From positions 1 through 64,000 of the forward strand of contig JAFSAP010000007.1 of assembly GCA_017440925.1 (NCBI GenBank): a stretch of 64,000 nucleotides of DNA, written 5' to 3'. This DNA comes from Oscillospiraceae bacterium (GTDB taxonomy: Bacteria; Bacillota; Clostridia; Oscillospirales; Oscillospiraceae). The notes beneath the pieces were generated by a model. That model was not told where the DNA came from. It saw nothing but the letters and a program-made list of their open reading frames with translations, and did no database searches. The stretch's first letter is position 1; each line of letters begins with the position of its first letter. This document shows positions 24,901-33,400 of this stretch, piece after piece. The position numbers and the translations under genes are program-made.

Positions 24901-25984
24901 CCACGGTTTTGTTCGGTGTCAATGTGACTGTGCAGCTGCTGGGGGCAATGGAATTTCCATCTTCATCCACAAATTTCACATTGATATCCAGCAGGCAGCG
25001 GACCCGTTCATTGACATAGGTCAGCACACCATTGGCATAACCCGGCTGAATCACCGGTGTTTCCTTATCCCGAATGGTTTCCTTTGCAAGGACGAATTTC
25101 AAACCACTGGGCATACTCCAGTATGCATCACAGCAGAAGTATTGATTGTAATACGGTCCAGTTACATTGGTATTGGGACTCTTGATAAAGGCCGCAGCAT
25201 CCTGATACAGGATCCAAGGCTGGAATTTACCTGCACCCAGATGTTTTTCCAGGGCATTGAACCGCAGTCTGCCTTCTTTATTGGTGGTTTTGATGGCAAC
25301 ACCGCCATTGCTGTTCATCAGAGGCGTACCTTCGGAATCATACTTGATGTTGCCGTAAGCATCTGTCTGTGCAGTCGCAATACCGAAGGACACATAGGGA
25401 AGCGGTTCTCCCTTGGCGTTGACACAGAGAATCTCAAAATACATTTCTCCGGTAGCTTCGTCAAAGCCATCATCAATGTTGAACTCCGGCCCATCCGGGG
25501 TGTCCGGGGTATCCGGATCATCGGGATTCTCGGGAGTATCCGGATTTTCCGGGTTTTCCGGCTTGTAGTTCTCATTGATAACAACTCTGTGCAGGTAATA
25601 GGCATCCCAACCCATACAGCCTGATGCAGTATCATGGATATGCTCCTGCGCAAAACCACAAATCATTTCAAAGTTTTCATCATTGCAGTCTTCGTCGTGC
25701 ACGTGTTCCAGCAAACCCTCGGAACAGCGTCTGATCATTCCATATTTTTTCCACTGGTACTTTGCCTTGTCTACCAGACTGTCTGCTGAAGGTTTTGTTC
25801 TGCTGCCCAAAACCCAGACATATTCCCCTTCATAATACGTCCGGTTTTCCTCATATACAGGACAGCTCATATACGGCTGTGCCGGCTTATCGATATCCGC
25901 AACTTCATATGCTTTCGCATTCACCGGAAATGCACAGAGCAGCATTATCAGTGCCAATGCGGCAGCGGCGATTCGCCTGGTCAT
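21911..25984 (-). CDS. Sortase-anchored adhesin with Cna-B/SpaA-type domains, 1357 aa
   Basis: A large cell-wall protein. It has a signal peptide (MTRRIAAAALALIMLL to about residue 25), then a His/Cys module near 85-125 (HVHDEDC, CGF, EHIHD), and an Asp/Pro/Asn-rich linker of PENPD/PDTPD repeats near 150-175. Tandem beta domains of Cna-B/SpaA type with recurring GGQYTVYE, ATFDLRGPDG and AKFSLKDETG segments make up the rest. The C-terminus has a sorting signal: IPQTGD, a hydrophobic helix and RKKKRK. Such domains often form internal isopeptide bonds. The start at 25984 follows AGGAGG. A strong promoter lies at 26068-26096 and a terminator at 21849-21903, so it is monocistronic. Ligand unknown. 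Confidence 0.92.
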   Translation of the reverse strand: MTRRIAAAALALIMLLCAFPVNAKAYEVADIDKPAQPYMSCPVYEENRTYYEGEYVWVLGSRTKPSADSLVDKAKYQWKKYGMIRRCSEGLLEHVHDEDCNDENFEMICGFAQEHIHDTASGCMGWDAYYLHRVVINENYKPENPENPDTPENPDDPDTPDTPDGPEFNIDDGFDEATGEMYFEILCVNAKGEPLPYVSFGIATAQTDAYGNIKYDSEGTPLMNSNGGVAIKTTNKEGRLRFNALEKHLGAGKFQPWILYQDAAAFIKSPNTNVTGPYYNQYFCCDAYWSMPSGLKFVLAKETIRDKETPVIQPGYANGVLTYVNERVRCLLDINVKFVDEDGNSIAPSSCTVTLTPNKTVEGYPKEIAFPLEQSSRNDSWGDSFYNLPAARYTVESDEPAAISGYSYLNTTYELLVKEKDEATGEWKDTWKETDFADLGTDLEVGIFRITHHYEQGIVTNRIRVRTVDEDGTGRSGATYQLYDPYSGSGLVAEFTDTDPEFYIIDQDVSHAVQEGETKTLMLMQTEEPTYHIAADEMFEIDVTKTNGVVSMILRDENGDDGAVEGIQTATFVSKKSDQSNTVIVRAVEATEENASGAELTGGQYTVYENDEAYESYDLSEATELRLEEFADLAKSGESRVFELKQTSAPKGYFPSEETYTITVTMEGGKPKVTLAKAEENPGLWKNVARALGLSQDARGDYGEQIAQFHNEKAPGNRIVMKAFDKDQPDAELEAEYTLSLLGSDQVIADNLKGSLDMTAYGRNEETIRYSLKQSTVQDGYDLTEQEFHITVTKRGGNVYTEVTEVNGDGSNIASTAEEQVLSFRNQKKPGVAKISITMAENEIQWPQDAVVDNDFVEQLQDTSYTFLLKWSHNGAENETELSVKPGSMAVFEAELPQGANYEVTAVLGTTPDHTTKLSSKYSGEVSENQLEKTTNVTATNTYKIAAGNYVPQLNLVKADAADVNKVLPGATFDLRGPDGNAFLTVVSDANGVIDISQSLQEPAVHVMVETDAPAGYTKLEEPLMIRIGYDYTPEVIGEETVLVQDLKATATHPDALEQINGTYYIKNEKEQGDALIHLTLDMQEPNWGKARKTDTGYLKDAYHFALSWQNADGKKQTDVVSLSPQVGKNQATFKLRVPLDVEYTIRSIGEDIIYNTTFSGDDIASNGTGKLTSAAGANITASVKHNFVAGKYKPDLYMVKVNARNLQRTLAGAKFSLKDETGIILKTYLTQKDGTIEILNDVLDNYPTSYTLTEIAAPEEYVKLKKPIDIVLEYEYVPSKGADGTITATQNLVANVYHESVEKGADGWYYIKNAHTSDIPQTGDLFDPVLWIGLLAVSAAGLAAVAVCRKKKRKVQ

Positions 25985-26067
25985 GATTGTTTCCTCCTTA
26001 TAATAACGCAGGAACACCCTGTGGTAATCAAGAATACAGATACTTTTACTTATAACATATCATTCTA

Positions 26068-26096
26068 ATTATAGTCCAGAACCGTTAAAAATGCAA
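26068..26096 (-). promoter_or_regulatory. Promoter of the adhesin gene
   Basis: On minus: TTGCAT (26091-26096), 17-bp spacer, TATAAT (26068-26073), about 85 bp before the start. Confidence 0.78.
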
Positions 26097-26128
26097 TCCT
26101 TATTTCCTGTTTTCTCCACTATTCGCCA

Positions 26129-26158
26129 AAAAAGCTCCGGCATTTGCCGGAGCTTTTT
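26129..26158 (-). terminator. Terminator after the small Ig-like membrane protein
   Basis: 13-bp stem AAAAAGCTCCGGC / GCCGGAGCTTTTT with a 4-nt loop. It is A/T-flanked, so it can act in both directions. Confidence 0.88.
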
Positions 26159-26163
26159 CCAAG

Positions 26164-26628
26164 TTATGTAAGCAGCATAAAGATCACAATGGCAATGGCT
26201 GCCAGAACCGCCAGCAGCATATTGGGGATTCCCCAGGTTTCCCCATACAGCAGTTTGTCAAAGAATCCTTTCGCAGCGGCGGTCTGCTCTTCAGGCTCTC
26301 CCACGAAGGTAACCTTCAGCGTTGTTGTCTGCTCCGGCCGCAGTTCAATGTCCTGCACGCCTGCCTTGGAGCTGCCTGTCAGACGGTAGCCTTCCGGAAT
26401 CAACTGTTCCAGATTGGCAATGGTAATGGTATTGGTGCTGGTATTTCTGACCGTAATTGTGGCAGTAATGGGTTCCCCCGGAGCATACTGCTCCTGATCG
26501 GTCTCAACCACAACTTCCAGTCCATCATGCTTTACCACGGTTCTCTCCGCAGATACAGGCAGCATGATAAGCGCAATCAGCAGGATTGCTGCAAAAAAGA
26601 GGCTCACATATTGTTTCAGGCTTCTCAC
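26164..26628 (-). CDS. Membrane-anchored protein with one Ig-like domain, 154 aa
   Basis: The start is GTG at 26628, with AGGAGG 6 nt upstream. A longer frame to 26688 lacks a ribosome site. A signal peptide (YVSLFFAAILLIALIMLPVSA) is followed by a single beta-sandwich of the CARDB/DUF11 kind (DQEQYAPGEPITATITVRNT, then LRPEQTTTLKVTF). A C-terminal membrane helix (LLAVLAAIAIVIFMLL) ends the protein with no cytosolic tail. Neither enzyme nor sortase motifs are present. Its own promoter lies at 26660-26688. It may be an accessory to the neighbouring adhesin or the surface locus. Confidence 0.8.
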   Translation of the reverse strand: MRSLKQYVSLFFAAILLIALIMLPVSAERTVVKHDGLEVVVETDQEQYAPGEPITATITVRNTSTNTITIANLEQLIPEGYRLTGSSKAGVQDIELRPEQTTTLKVTFVGEPEEQTAAAKGFFDKLLYGETWGIPNMLLAVLAAIAIVIFMLLT

Positions 26629-26659
26629 AAGTATCCTCCTGTCATTTCTCTGTATGGTT

Positions 26660-26688
26660 ATTTTATTTCTTTCTTCTGCAAGAGTCAA
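26660..26688 (-). promoter_or_regulatory. Promoter of the small Ig-like protein gene
   Basis: On minus: TTGACT (26683-26688), 17-bp spacer, TAAAAT (26660-26665). Confidence 0.7.
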
Positions 26689-26711
26689 CCCATGATTTCA
26701 TCTTATTCGCA

Positions 26712-26747
26712 AAGACATCCCGGAATGACGGTATTCCGGGATGTCTT
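26712..26747. terminator. Terminator after the ROK kinase gene
   Basis: Perfect 15-bp stem AAGACATCCCGGAAT / ATTCCGGGATGTCTT (26712-26726 with 26733-26747) with a 6-nt loop. Confidence 0.82.
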
Positions 26748-26757
26748 CTTCTGTTTT

Positions 26758-27699
26758 TTATTCTGCAAAGCTGTCGTATACCAGTTTGAAGGCACCGTAT
26801 ATCGTGCTGTCCATTCCCAGATCTGCAAAGCGGAACCGTACAGTCTCATTGGCATGGAATACGTACTTATGGAAAGACCAGGAAATACCATTCAGAGCCG
26901 GCTGACCAATTCTGCAGAATTCTCCGCCCAGTACAATGGTATCCGGGTTGGTAACACAGCAGACCGCTGCCAGCGCCTGTCCGGCATAATCATAAACCTG
27001 ATTCATAACATCCCTGGCAAGTTTGTCACCGGCTGCAGCTGCTTTCAGCACCTCCCGAAAATCGAAAATCCGCCGGTTGCGAAGAACGGATGGTGTACGT
27101 GTGGCAATCAGCTGACGCCGTGCAACCCGGACAATACCAGGAGGTGAACAATACTGTTCCACGCATCCGTACTTTCCACAGGTACAGGCCTCTGTCTCTT
27201 CTCTGTTTACAATGATGTGGCCGATTTCTCCGGCACCACCACTGGCACCATTCACCAGGGTACCCTCACAGACAATGCCGCCGCCCAGGCCGCTGTTCAT
27301 TGCCATGAATACCATATTCCGGCTGGTACTGTCATGCCAGTATTCTCCCAGCGTGCTTAAGTTTGCCGTGTTGCTGGACTTTACATGCAGTCCTGTCAGA
27401 CCGGACAGGGCGCGGTCAATGTTAAATACACCCCAGGAGAGGTTGACACACTTATTGACAACACCGGTGCTGCTGACAGGGCCCGGGATACCAACACCAA
27501 TGCCAATGATTTCATCCTCAAAGATACCTTTCCGGGACAGATACTGTTCCACTTCCTTCGCAATGGCGGGAAGAATCTGACTGTTGTCCCAGAAGCCGGG
27601 CAACTCCAGTTCCCATTTTTCCACCAGTTTTCCGGTTTCCTCGAAAAAGCCAAACCGGATGTGTGTTCCCAGAATATCCACACCGAATCCGTAACGCAT
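26758..27699 (-). CDS. ROK-family sugar kinase (glucokinase-like)
   Basis: A 313-residue ROK protein without an N-terminal helix-turn-helix, so a kinase rather than a NagC/XylR-type repressor. The N-terminal phosphate loop is FGVDILGTHIRFGFF. GVGIPGPVSSTGVV follows, then the ROK signature GLGGGIVCEGTLVNGASGGAGEIGH. The zinc-binding CTCGKYGCVEQYCSP comes last. The first residue of the phosphate-loop motif region lacks the usual Gly-Gly-T/S, so sugar specificity is open. Monocistronic, with a promoter at 27730-27758. Substrate is probably glucose or an N-acetylhexosamine. Confidence 0.88.
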   Translation of the reverse strand: MRYGFGVDILGTHIRFGFFEETGKLVEKWELELPGFWDNSQILPAIAKEVEQYLSRKGIFEDEIIGIGVGIPGPVSSTGVVNKCVNLSWGVFNIDRALSGLTGLHVKSSNTANLSTLGEYWHDSTSRNMVFMAMNSGLGGGIVCEGTLVNGASGGAGEIGHIIVNREETEACTCGKYGCVEQYCSPPGIVRVARRQLIATRTPSVLRNRRIFDFREVLKAAAAGDKLARDVMNQVYDYAGQALAAVCCVTNPDTIVLGGEFCRIGQPALNGISWSFHKYVFHANETVRFRFADLGMDSTIYGAFKLVYDSFAE

Positions 27700-27729
27700 G
27701 GCATATGCCCCCCATATTATGATATATTT

Positions 27730-27758
27730 AATATAGCACTTCTGGAAATGGTTTGCAA
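27730..27758 (-). promoter_or_regulatory. Promoter of the ROK kinase gene
   Basis: On minus: TTGCAA (27753-27758), 17-bp spacer, TATATT (27730-27735), about 30 bp before the start. Confidence 0.65.
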
Positions 27759-27855
27759 AGGCAAACCTGCATTTTGGCGGATTTTCTTTTAAAATCGTCC
27801 TTTTTCCTAATTTCTCCAAATTTCTTTTGTTCAGTTTTTAAGATTACAGGCGGAA

Positions 27856-27883
27856 AAAGACCGCGCCGGCAGGCGCGGTCTTT
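27856..27883 (-). terminator. Terminator of the main surface operon
   Basis: 12-bp stem AAAGACCGCGCC / GGCGCGGTCTTT with a GGCA loop (plus sense), followed on minus by TTTTT. It lies 13 bp after the stop at 27896. Confidence 0.9.
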
Positions 27884-27895
27884 GGCAGTTTGCAT

Positions 27896-29686
27896 TTATT
27901 CTTCCTCGTCATCCCAGTTCGGGACGTAGCCGTTTTTCAGCCGCTGCTTGTTCCACAGGAACATCACCGTACCAACCACGGCAACAGCACTGACCATAAC
28001 CACTGCCAGAATTGCCATGACCTTGCCCAGGCCCATGTTCCAGGAGGACTTCCGTCCGGTGATCTCATACTGAATGGGTTGGTAGTTTATTATGTCGCCA
28101 TAATCTGCTTGGATTTCCTCTGGGATGATCGGTAGATCTGCATTTTCCTCTATTGGCAAGTTGATGCCAATGCAGTATTTTATGTCGCTCTCCACAGCTG
28201 CAAGATAAAAATGAGCGTATCCGTCTTTATCTACTACAGAATGCTGAATTCTAACCCAATCTGCTTCTACATACTGCAGTAATGTTGCCGTCTGAAATGC
28301 AAGTTGGGGGTCTAATTGAATCATTACTTCTACATTTACTTGGCCAGTTTCATAAAAATTCAGAATATAGCATTTCAATGCGTCAAGCTTCTCCTGTAGT
28401 TCAACAGGCCCTAATACAATATCATACCTCAAATTACACTGGTTGAGTTCACTGTTTACATCCAGATCTGTTCCCTTGATTTTCCAAACTGATCCATCTT
28501 TTGTAATAAATGTTACCCTTACATCTTTTCCTGCTATACTTTCAAGGAAACTTTGGTCAATGGTCTCTGTATCTTTTGCGTATACCGTAATTTCAATATT
28601 TCCTACTTCCGCGTCTGTATTATATGGATTGTTGTGATTTTTCAATGCCTCTTCAACTGCATGTTTTGCTTCTTGCCACCCATCTTCATTTTCTACAGTA
28701 ATCGTCACATTGGTCGAAATTGTTGATTTCTCTGGATTAATTGTATGCTCTGTAGTTAAATTAGACGTAGAGTTTGTATTTTCAATCACTATTATATCCT
28801 GGATAACAACAGAATTATCTTCATTGGAAGACTCTTTCGTTGTCGTGGACGTACTATTGGGTATACTTGAAGTAATACTGCCCGTTGTCTGGAATCCCGG
28901 AACATCTATGTTCAGCATTGCTTCCAGTTCACTTTTTGCCACGTTATCTCCACTATAGCTTACGTAATACAGGTCAGCACACTGCTGAAATGTGGAGTGC
29001 CCGACCACGGATATTGTTTCAGGCAAAATTACCGTGGATAATACTTCACATCCAAAAAACAACCAGTCAGGAAGCTTTGTAATATGGCATTCCAAATCTG
29101 CACGAATCAGTGAAGTACAATACGCAAATGCTGCACTACCAATGCTGATAACAGAAGTTGGTATTGTAACAGTTGACAACTTGGTACACATATAAAATGC
29201 GTCTTTGCCTATCATTTTCAGCACTTCAGGAAATCGTATAGCTTCAATGCTCGAGCAGCCATAGAAAGCACCCGTATCTATAGTCTCCAAAGAATTGCCT
29301 AGATCCAAAAGGGAAATATTTTCACAACTGGCAAAGGCATACTCAGCAATAGATCGCACACTATCCGGAATATCCACAACGGTTAGACGAAAGCAATCAT
29401 AAAATGCCAATTCTCCCACTGAGGTAAGCCCTTGTGGCAATTGTAAACGAAGGATTTCAGATCTGTATGGATACCAAGGAGCTTTCGTTTCCTCGGGAAA
29501 GTCTGTCATATCTCCAGACCCGGAAATAGTAAGCGTTCCTGCACTTAGGGTCCAGCTTAAGTTCGCTCCGCAGCTTCCACTTTGCCCATCTGCCCGGGCC
29601 ACCGGAATACACGGCAGTAAAAGCATAATGGACACAATCAGAGCCATTATCCGGGAAATATATTTTTGTAATTGAACCTGGCTCAT
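27896..29686 (-). CDS. BspA-type leucine-rich-repeat surface protein with C-terminal membrane anchor
   Basis: 596 residues starting at ATG 29686, with AAGGAGG 5 nt upstream. A signal peptide ends near ARA (about residue 33). The typical BspA N-terminal module is CGANLSWTLSAGTLTISGSGDM. LRR_5 repeats of about 23 residues (IPDSVRSIAEYAFASCENI; LGNSLETIDTGAFYGCSSI) run to about residue 260. A Ser/Thr-rich linker follows, then a beta domain, one membrane helix near 555-580 and the acidic tail NWDDEEE. It is the last gene of the surface operon. BspA-like repeats commonly mediate adhesion. The membrane anchor, rather than a sortase motif, is notable. Confidence 0.88.
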   Translation of the reverse strand: MSQVQLQKYISRIMALIVSIMLLLPCIPVARADGQSGSCGANLSWTLSAGTLTISGSGDMTDFPEETKAPWYPYRSEILRLQLPQGLTSVGELAFYDCFRLTVVDIPDSVRSIAEYAFASCENISLLDLGNSLETIDTGAFYGCSSIEAIRFPEVLKMIGKDAFYMCTKLSTVTIPTSVISIGSAAFAYCTSLIRADLECHITKLPDWLFFGCEVLSTVILPETISVVGHSTFQQCADLYYVSYSGDNVAKSELEAMLNIDVPGFQTTGSITSSIPNSTSTTTKESSNEDNSVVIQDIIVIENTNSTSNLTTEHTINPEKSTISTNVTITVENEDGWQEAKHAVEEALKNHNNPYNTDAEVGNIEITVYAKDTETIDQSFLESIAGKDVRVTFITKDGSVWKIKGTDLDVNSELNQCNLRYDIVLGPVELQEKLDALKCYILNFYETGQVNVEVMIQLDPQLAFQTATLLQYVEADWVRIQHSVVDKDGYAHFYLAAVESDIKYCIGINLPIEENADLPIIPEEIQADYGDIINYQPIQYEITGRKSSWNMGLGKVMAILAVVMVSAVAVVGTVMFLWNKQRLKNGYVPNWDDEEE

Positions 29687-29701
29687 GAATGCCTCCTTCA
29701 A

Positions 29702-30394
29702 TCATTCGCAGCAGTCATCCTTTTGCGTTTGCATATTCGATGTTTTTTTCCTGTTATACCAGATTAACAGTGCAATCCCACCCAGTAAAACAGACCAAAC
29801 AGACCAAAAAGCACCAGCCGGAAGACCCATTGCATATACCGTATTATTCTCTCTAAAAAAATTCAGGACAAAGCGCGAGCTTCCATACACAATCATATAC
29901 AGTGGATACTGGCCACCACGGAAGTGTTTTTTTCTTGCCAAACAGATCAGGAGAAGAAAAATGACCAGAGCATTAATAAGTTCTGCTATCTGACTTGGAA
30001 AACGCACCATTGTAGTGCCATCCAGCAAAAAAAGTTCCTTGCCAGCACAACATCCACTAATTTGGCACTGAATCTTCATAATGACAAGCATTATGCATTC
30101 TGCAGGTGCACACATATCCAGCAAATCGCTATACTTCTCCTTAACCAGCCTGGCAACCAACAGAAATAGTACCGGAACCAAGAATACCGCGCCATAAAAG
30201 GAGGTTCCGCCAATCCAATGATTTTCTATATAATACAATATATAGGTACCTACTGTTCCTGAAATTGTCAGCAGTACCGCAATCGGTATACTTTTCCACA
30301 TTTGAATCTTATACCAATGGGTATACATCAAAATTGGAATCATCATCATCACTGTACCAATAGATAGATATATAAGCAATTTTAATGAAATCAT
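29702..30394 (-). CDS. LGT-like membrane protein (degenerate prolipoprotein diacylglyceryl transferase)
   Basis: A 230-residue protein with about seven hydrophobic helices resembling Lgt: GGTSFYGAVFLVP stands where Lgt has the H-G-G motif, PSQIAELINAL matches the P-[ST]-x-x-Y/E segment, and YGSSRFVLNFFREN matches the late Arg motif. The motif His is replaced by Tyr. The central Arg region reads MKIQCQISGCCAGK, with Lys and a Cys pair. It is shorter than typical Lgt (about 260-290). Lgt activity is therefore doubtful; a repurposed lipid- or thiol-related role is possible. It lies 15 nt from the BspA gene and 47 nt after the giant surface gene. Confidence 0.75.
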   Translation of the reverse strand: MISLKLLIYLSIGTVMMMIPILMYTHWYKIQMWKSIPIAVLLTISGTVGTYILYYIENHWIGGTSFYGAVFLVPVLFLLVARLVKEKYSDLLDMCAPAECIMLVIMKIQCQISGCCAGKELFLLDGTTMVRFPSQIAELINALVIFLLLICLARKKHFRGGQYPLYMIVYGSSRFVLNFFRENNTVYAMGLPAGAFWSVWSVLLGGIALLIWYNRKKTSNMQTQKDDCCE

Positions 30395-30441
30395 ATTTTC
30401 CCCTCAGCCAGCCCTCTGTAAGGAGGGCTGGCTATTGATAA

Positions 30442-33400
30442 TTAATAAGGATTACGGATTGTGATGGATACAGGTACTGTATACTTATTCCCACCATAAT
30501 CAATTGACAGGGTGTTTGCAGTTAATGTTCCTGCAGGAGTTTTAGTATCACTGGATGCGGTAACACTTCTATAGTATCCGATATTCCGTGCACATACCCC
30601 ATTACCAGTCCAACGATAGCCCGTGGTCTTTGTTGTTCCATCGTAAATATGAACGTCGCCGAAGTACAATTCTGCAGTCGCACCGCTTACGAGACCACTT
30701 GCTGTAATGGTTACACTCGGCCTGGAATAATTATGACGATACGGAGAACACGTGCTGCCGCTGCCGTCTCTGCTGCATTTGAAGTAAACTGTTGCTTCTG
30801 TAGCCGAGAAATCAGGCACTGTAGCACTTCCGTGCGATCCATTGGCATCGTCAGAATCGGTATCCACGTCAAAAGTACCTGTCGGAGAAATAGCGGTAAT
30901 ACTGACTGCGGGGGCAACAGAATATACTGTCAGCTTTAGCTTGCTGGCTGCAGCTACTGTGTATCCACTGCCATTGATTGTGTAAGTAAGCGTAGGTGTA
31001 TAAATGCCTGCCTGCTGGACTGTAAACGCATTCGTCTGTGTGAACTTCGTTCCGGAGCGAGTCATTGGCACTTCGAAATTCAAAGCCGCACTGGTAAGAC
31101 CCGAGTATCCTCCGTGTTTTACCTCCGAATTATCCGCATATGTATAGCTCAAAGCTACACCGTCCAGTCCTGGAATTTCCTGATTCTCAAAGTCCTTAAT
31201 ATCGACGGTAATGCCGGAAACGGAATGACTTTGCATAAACGCACCATCTACTACACCATTATTATTCTTGCCCAATTCTGTATCTTCCAGATCGGAAATA
31301 ACAATGTTTACAGTCGATACCACCTTGGTTGTTACAGCATCCTCGCCTTCCATGCTCCATACCAGCGGATTTTCAGTTGTACGCAGCACACCATTTTCAT
31401 CATAAACCTGTGCCAACCGAAGCTGTGTAATGGTCCAGTTGCCATCCTGCTTGCCTGCATTGTCTTTGGGTACTTCAAACTGCCATGCGCCATTTTTCAA
31501 TGTGCCTGCCACAGGTCTGGTTGTGCTTTCGCCGCTCTTCAGAATATCCGCATAGACTTCAGCTGCATCACACTCATCAATTTTAACCTTCATAACTGCA
31601 TTATTGTTAGGTGCAAACTGATAGGCCTCCGTGGCACCAGAATTGAATTTCGGAGGAACAGGAGAATAGATCATAAAGGACGGAGCAGTTCCACCATCAT
31701 TGGGCACATCATTGGATTTCTCCCCTTCTTCTCCAATTCTGACAAATGCAAAGTCAAACATACCTACCTTGGATTCGAAAGCACCTGTATAATAGCTGCC
31801 ATTCCATTTCAAGGGTGTAGTCAAACCTTTTTCCAGAGTTGTGGCGCCACGCATTGCATAATACAGTTTTACGTCGAATAGGCCACCCATTTCCTCACCG
31901 GAATTGTCAAAAATCTTCACTTTCATGTACAGATTAAACTTGTTATCATCCTCCACCTTATCCCAATCATTGGGTTTAAACTCAAACTGGGTAGGACTGT
32001 CTGTATAGACTTCCACACGCATACCCAAAGTAACGTCTGCAGTCTGCCACAAAGATGGATCCAGTTCCACATACTTTCCGTCCAGGAGAAGATACTGCAT
32101 TGTATACTTACCAGATGCAACAAACATGGCTGATCCTGTCCACTTTCCTTGGTTGACACCACTGGAGTTGTAGACAAAATCGACATTGACAGATTTGCCG
32201 TCTTCATCGAGGAAACGGCCCTGGACTGTTTTTGGCATCTTCTCAAATTCATCCGTCACAAACTTCAGGCTAAGGTTCACCGTTCCTGTATTATTTGCAG
32301 TAAATATCTTGATATTTCTGTTTTCATCTGCTTCATTACAGCTCAGACTTTCAACTGCGAATCCCTTAACTCTGACTCTGGGTGTCTCTGATAAGACATA
32401 GTCAATGCCATTCAGCTGCACTGTGCGTAAAACATAATTACCAGGTGCGGTAAATTTCTGCTGTGCTGTCCACTGTCCGGCACCATTGGATGTAAAAGTG
32501 ATTGTCTTTTCTCTGGAACCCTGTGTTGCACTGATTTCACGCATGAAGAATGCCGTTACAGTACTGGGAGTATCGCCTTCAACAGTAACAGTAACGTTAG
32601 AAATCATATCTGAAGTAGCAGTATCGTAGTCGAATTCGGTAATGTCCACAGATGCTGTTGCCCGCAGAATCTTGGCTTCCAAAGCCTCATCCTTGACAGG
32701 CTGCATATCCTGACTACTGCCAAACTGAATATTCAGTTGTCCCTGTATATCCGCTGCAGACAAGACATCCTGATTTTTCAAAGTTGTACCATCCAGGTAA
32801 ACCAGCGCTGTTATGCGGGTTGGCTCATTTTTTTCGAGCGGCATAATCGCATAGGTAACATTGCCAAATGAGTCTTCACCCAAATTAATGCAGGCATCCA
32901 CATCAAGTTTCAGCGGAACAATAACACGTCCACTGGCTGCATAAAAATGCTCTGTATCCATACTTGCTGTTGCCCGAAGTGTACCTCCTGAGTCAATAAA
33001 TGCTACTTTGTATGACTTCAGCAAGGCAAGCGATCTGGCCTGGTCTTCCGGCGTATCTGCATAATAGATGTAGCAGCTACCACTGCCCTGTGTGGTAGAG
33101 TCTGTTGACAGATAATCATTTTGACGCCAGTCATCCCAAACACGGTTCTCACCTTCAAATCCTACAACCTTCTCTGTCTCAATCACTTTGCGTTTGGGTG
33201 TATTTCCCTGCATATCTTCTTCAGCTATTTCGCTAAAGGATGTTGCATCAAACCAAGCCTCTTCTCCAGCCTCATTTTTGGCCTTATAGACATCAATCGA
33301 ATAAGTATAAGATTCACCATTCTCTTCACTGGTAAGATCCAGTGTGTACAGATCAAGTTCTTCTCCATCCACTACGATAGTTGGATAGATTTCCTCATCC

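Noticed and set aside
22019..25624. 1201-codon open frame on plus opposite the adhesin gene
   Set aside because: It is a shadow of the adhesin. It has no ribosome site and low-complexity mixed composition. The minus frame has a signal peptide, domains and a sorting signal.
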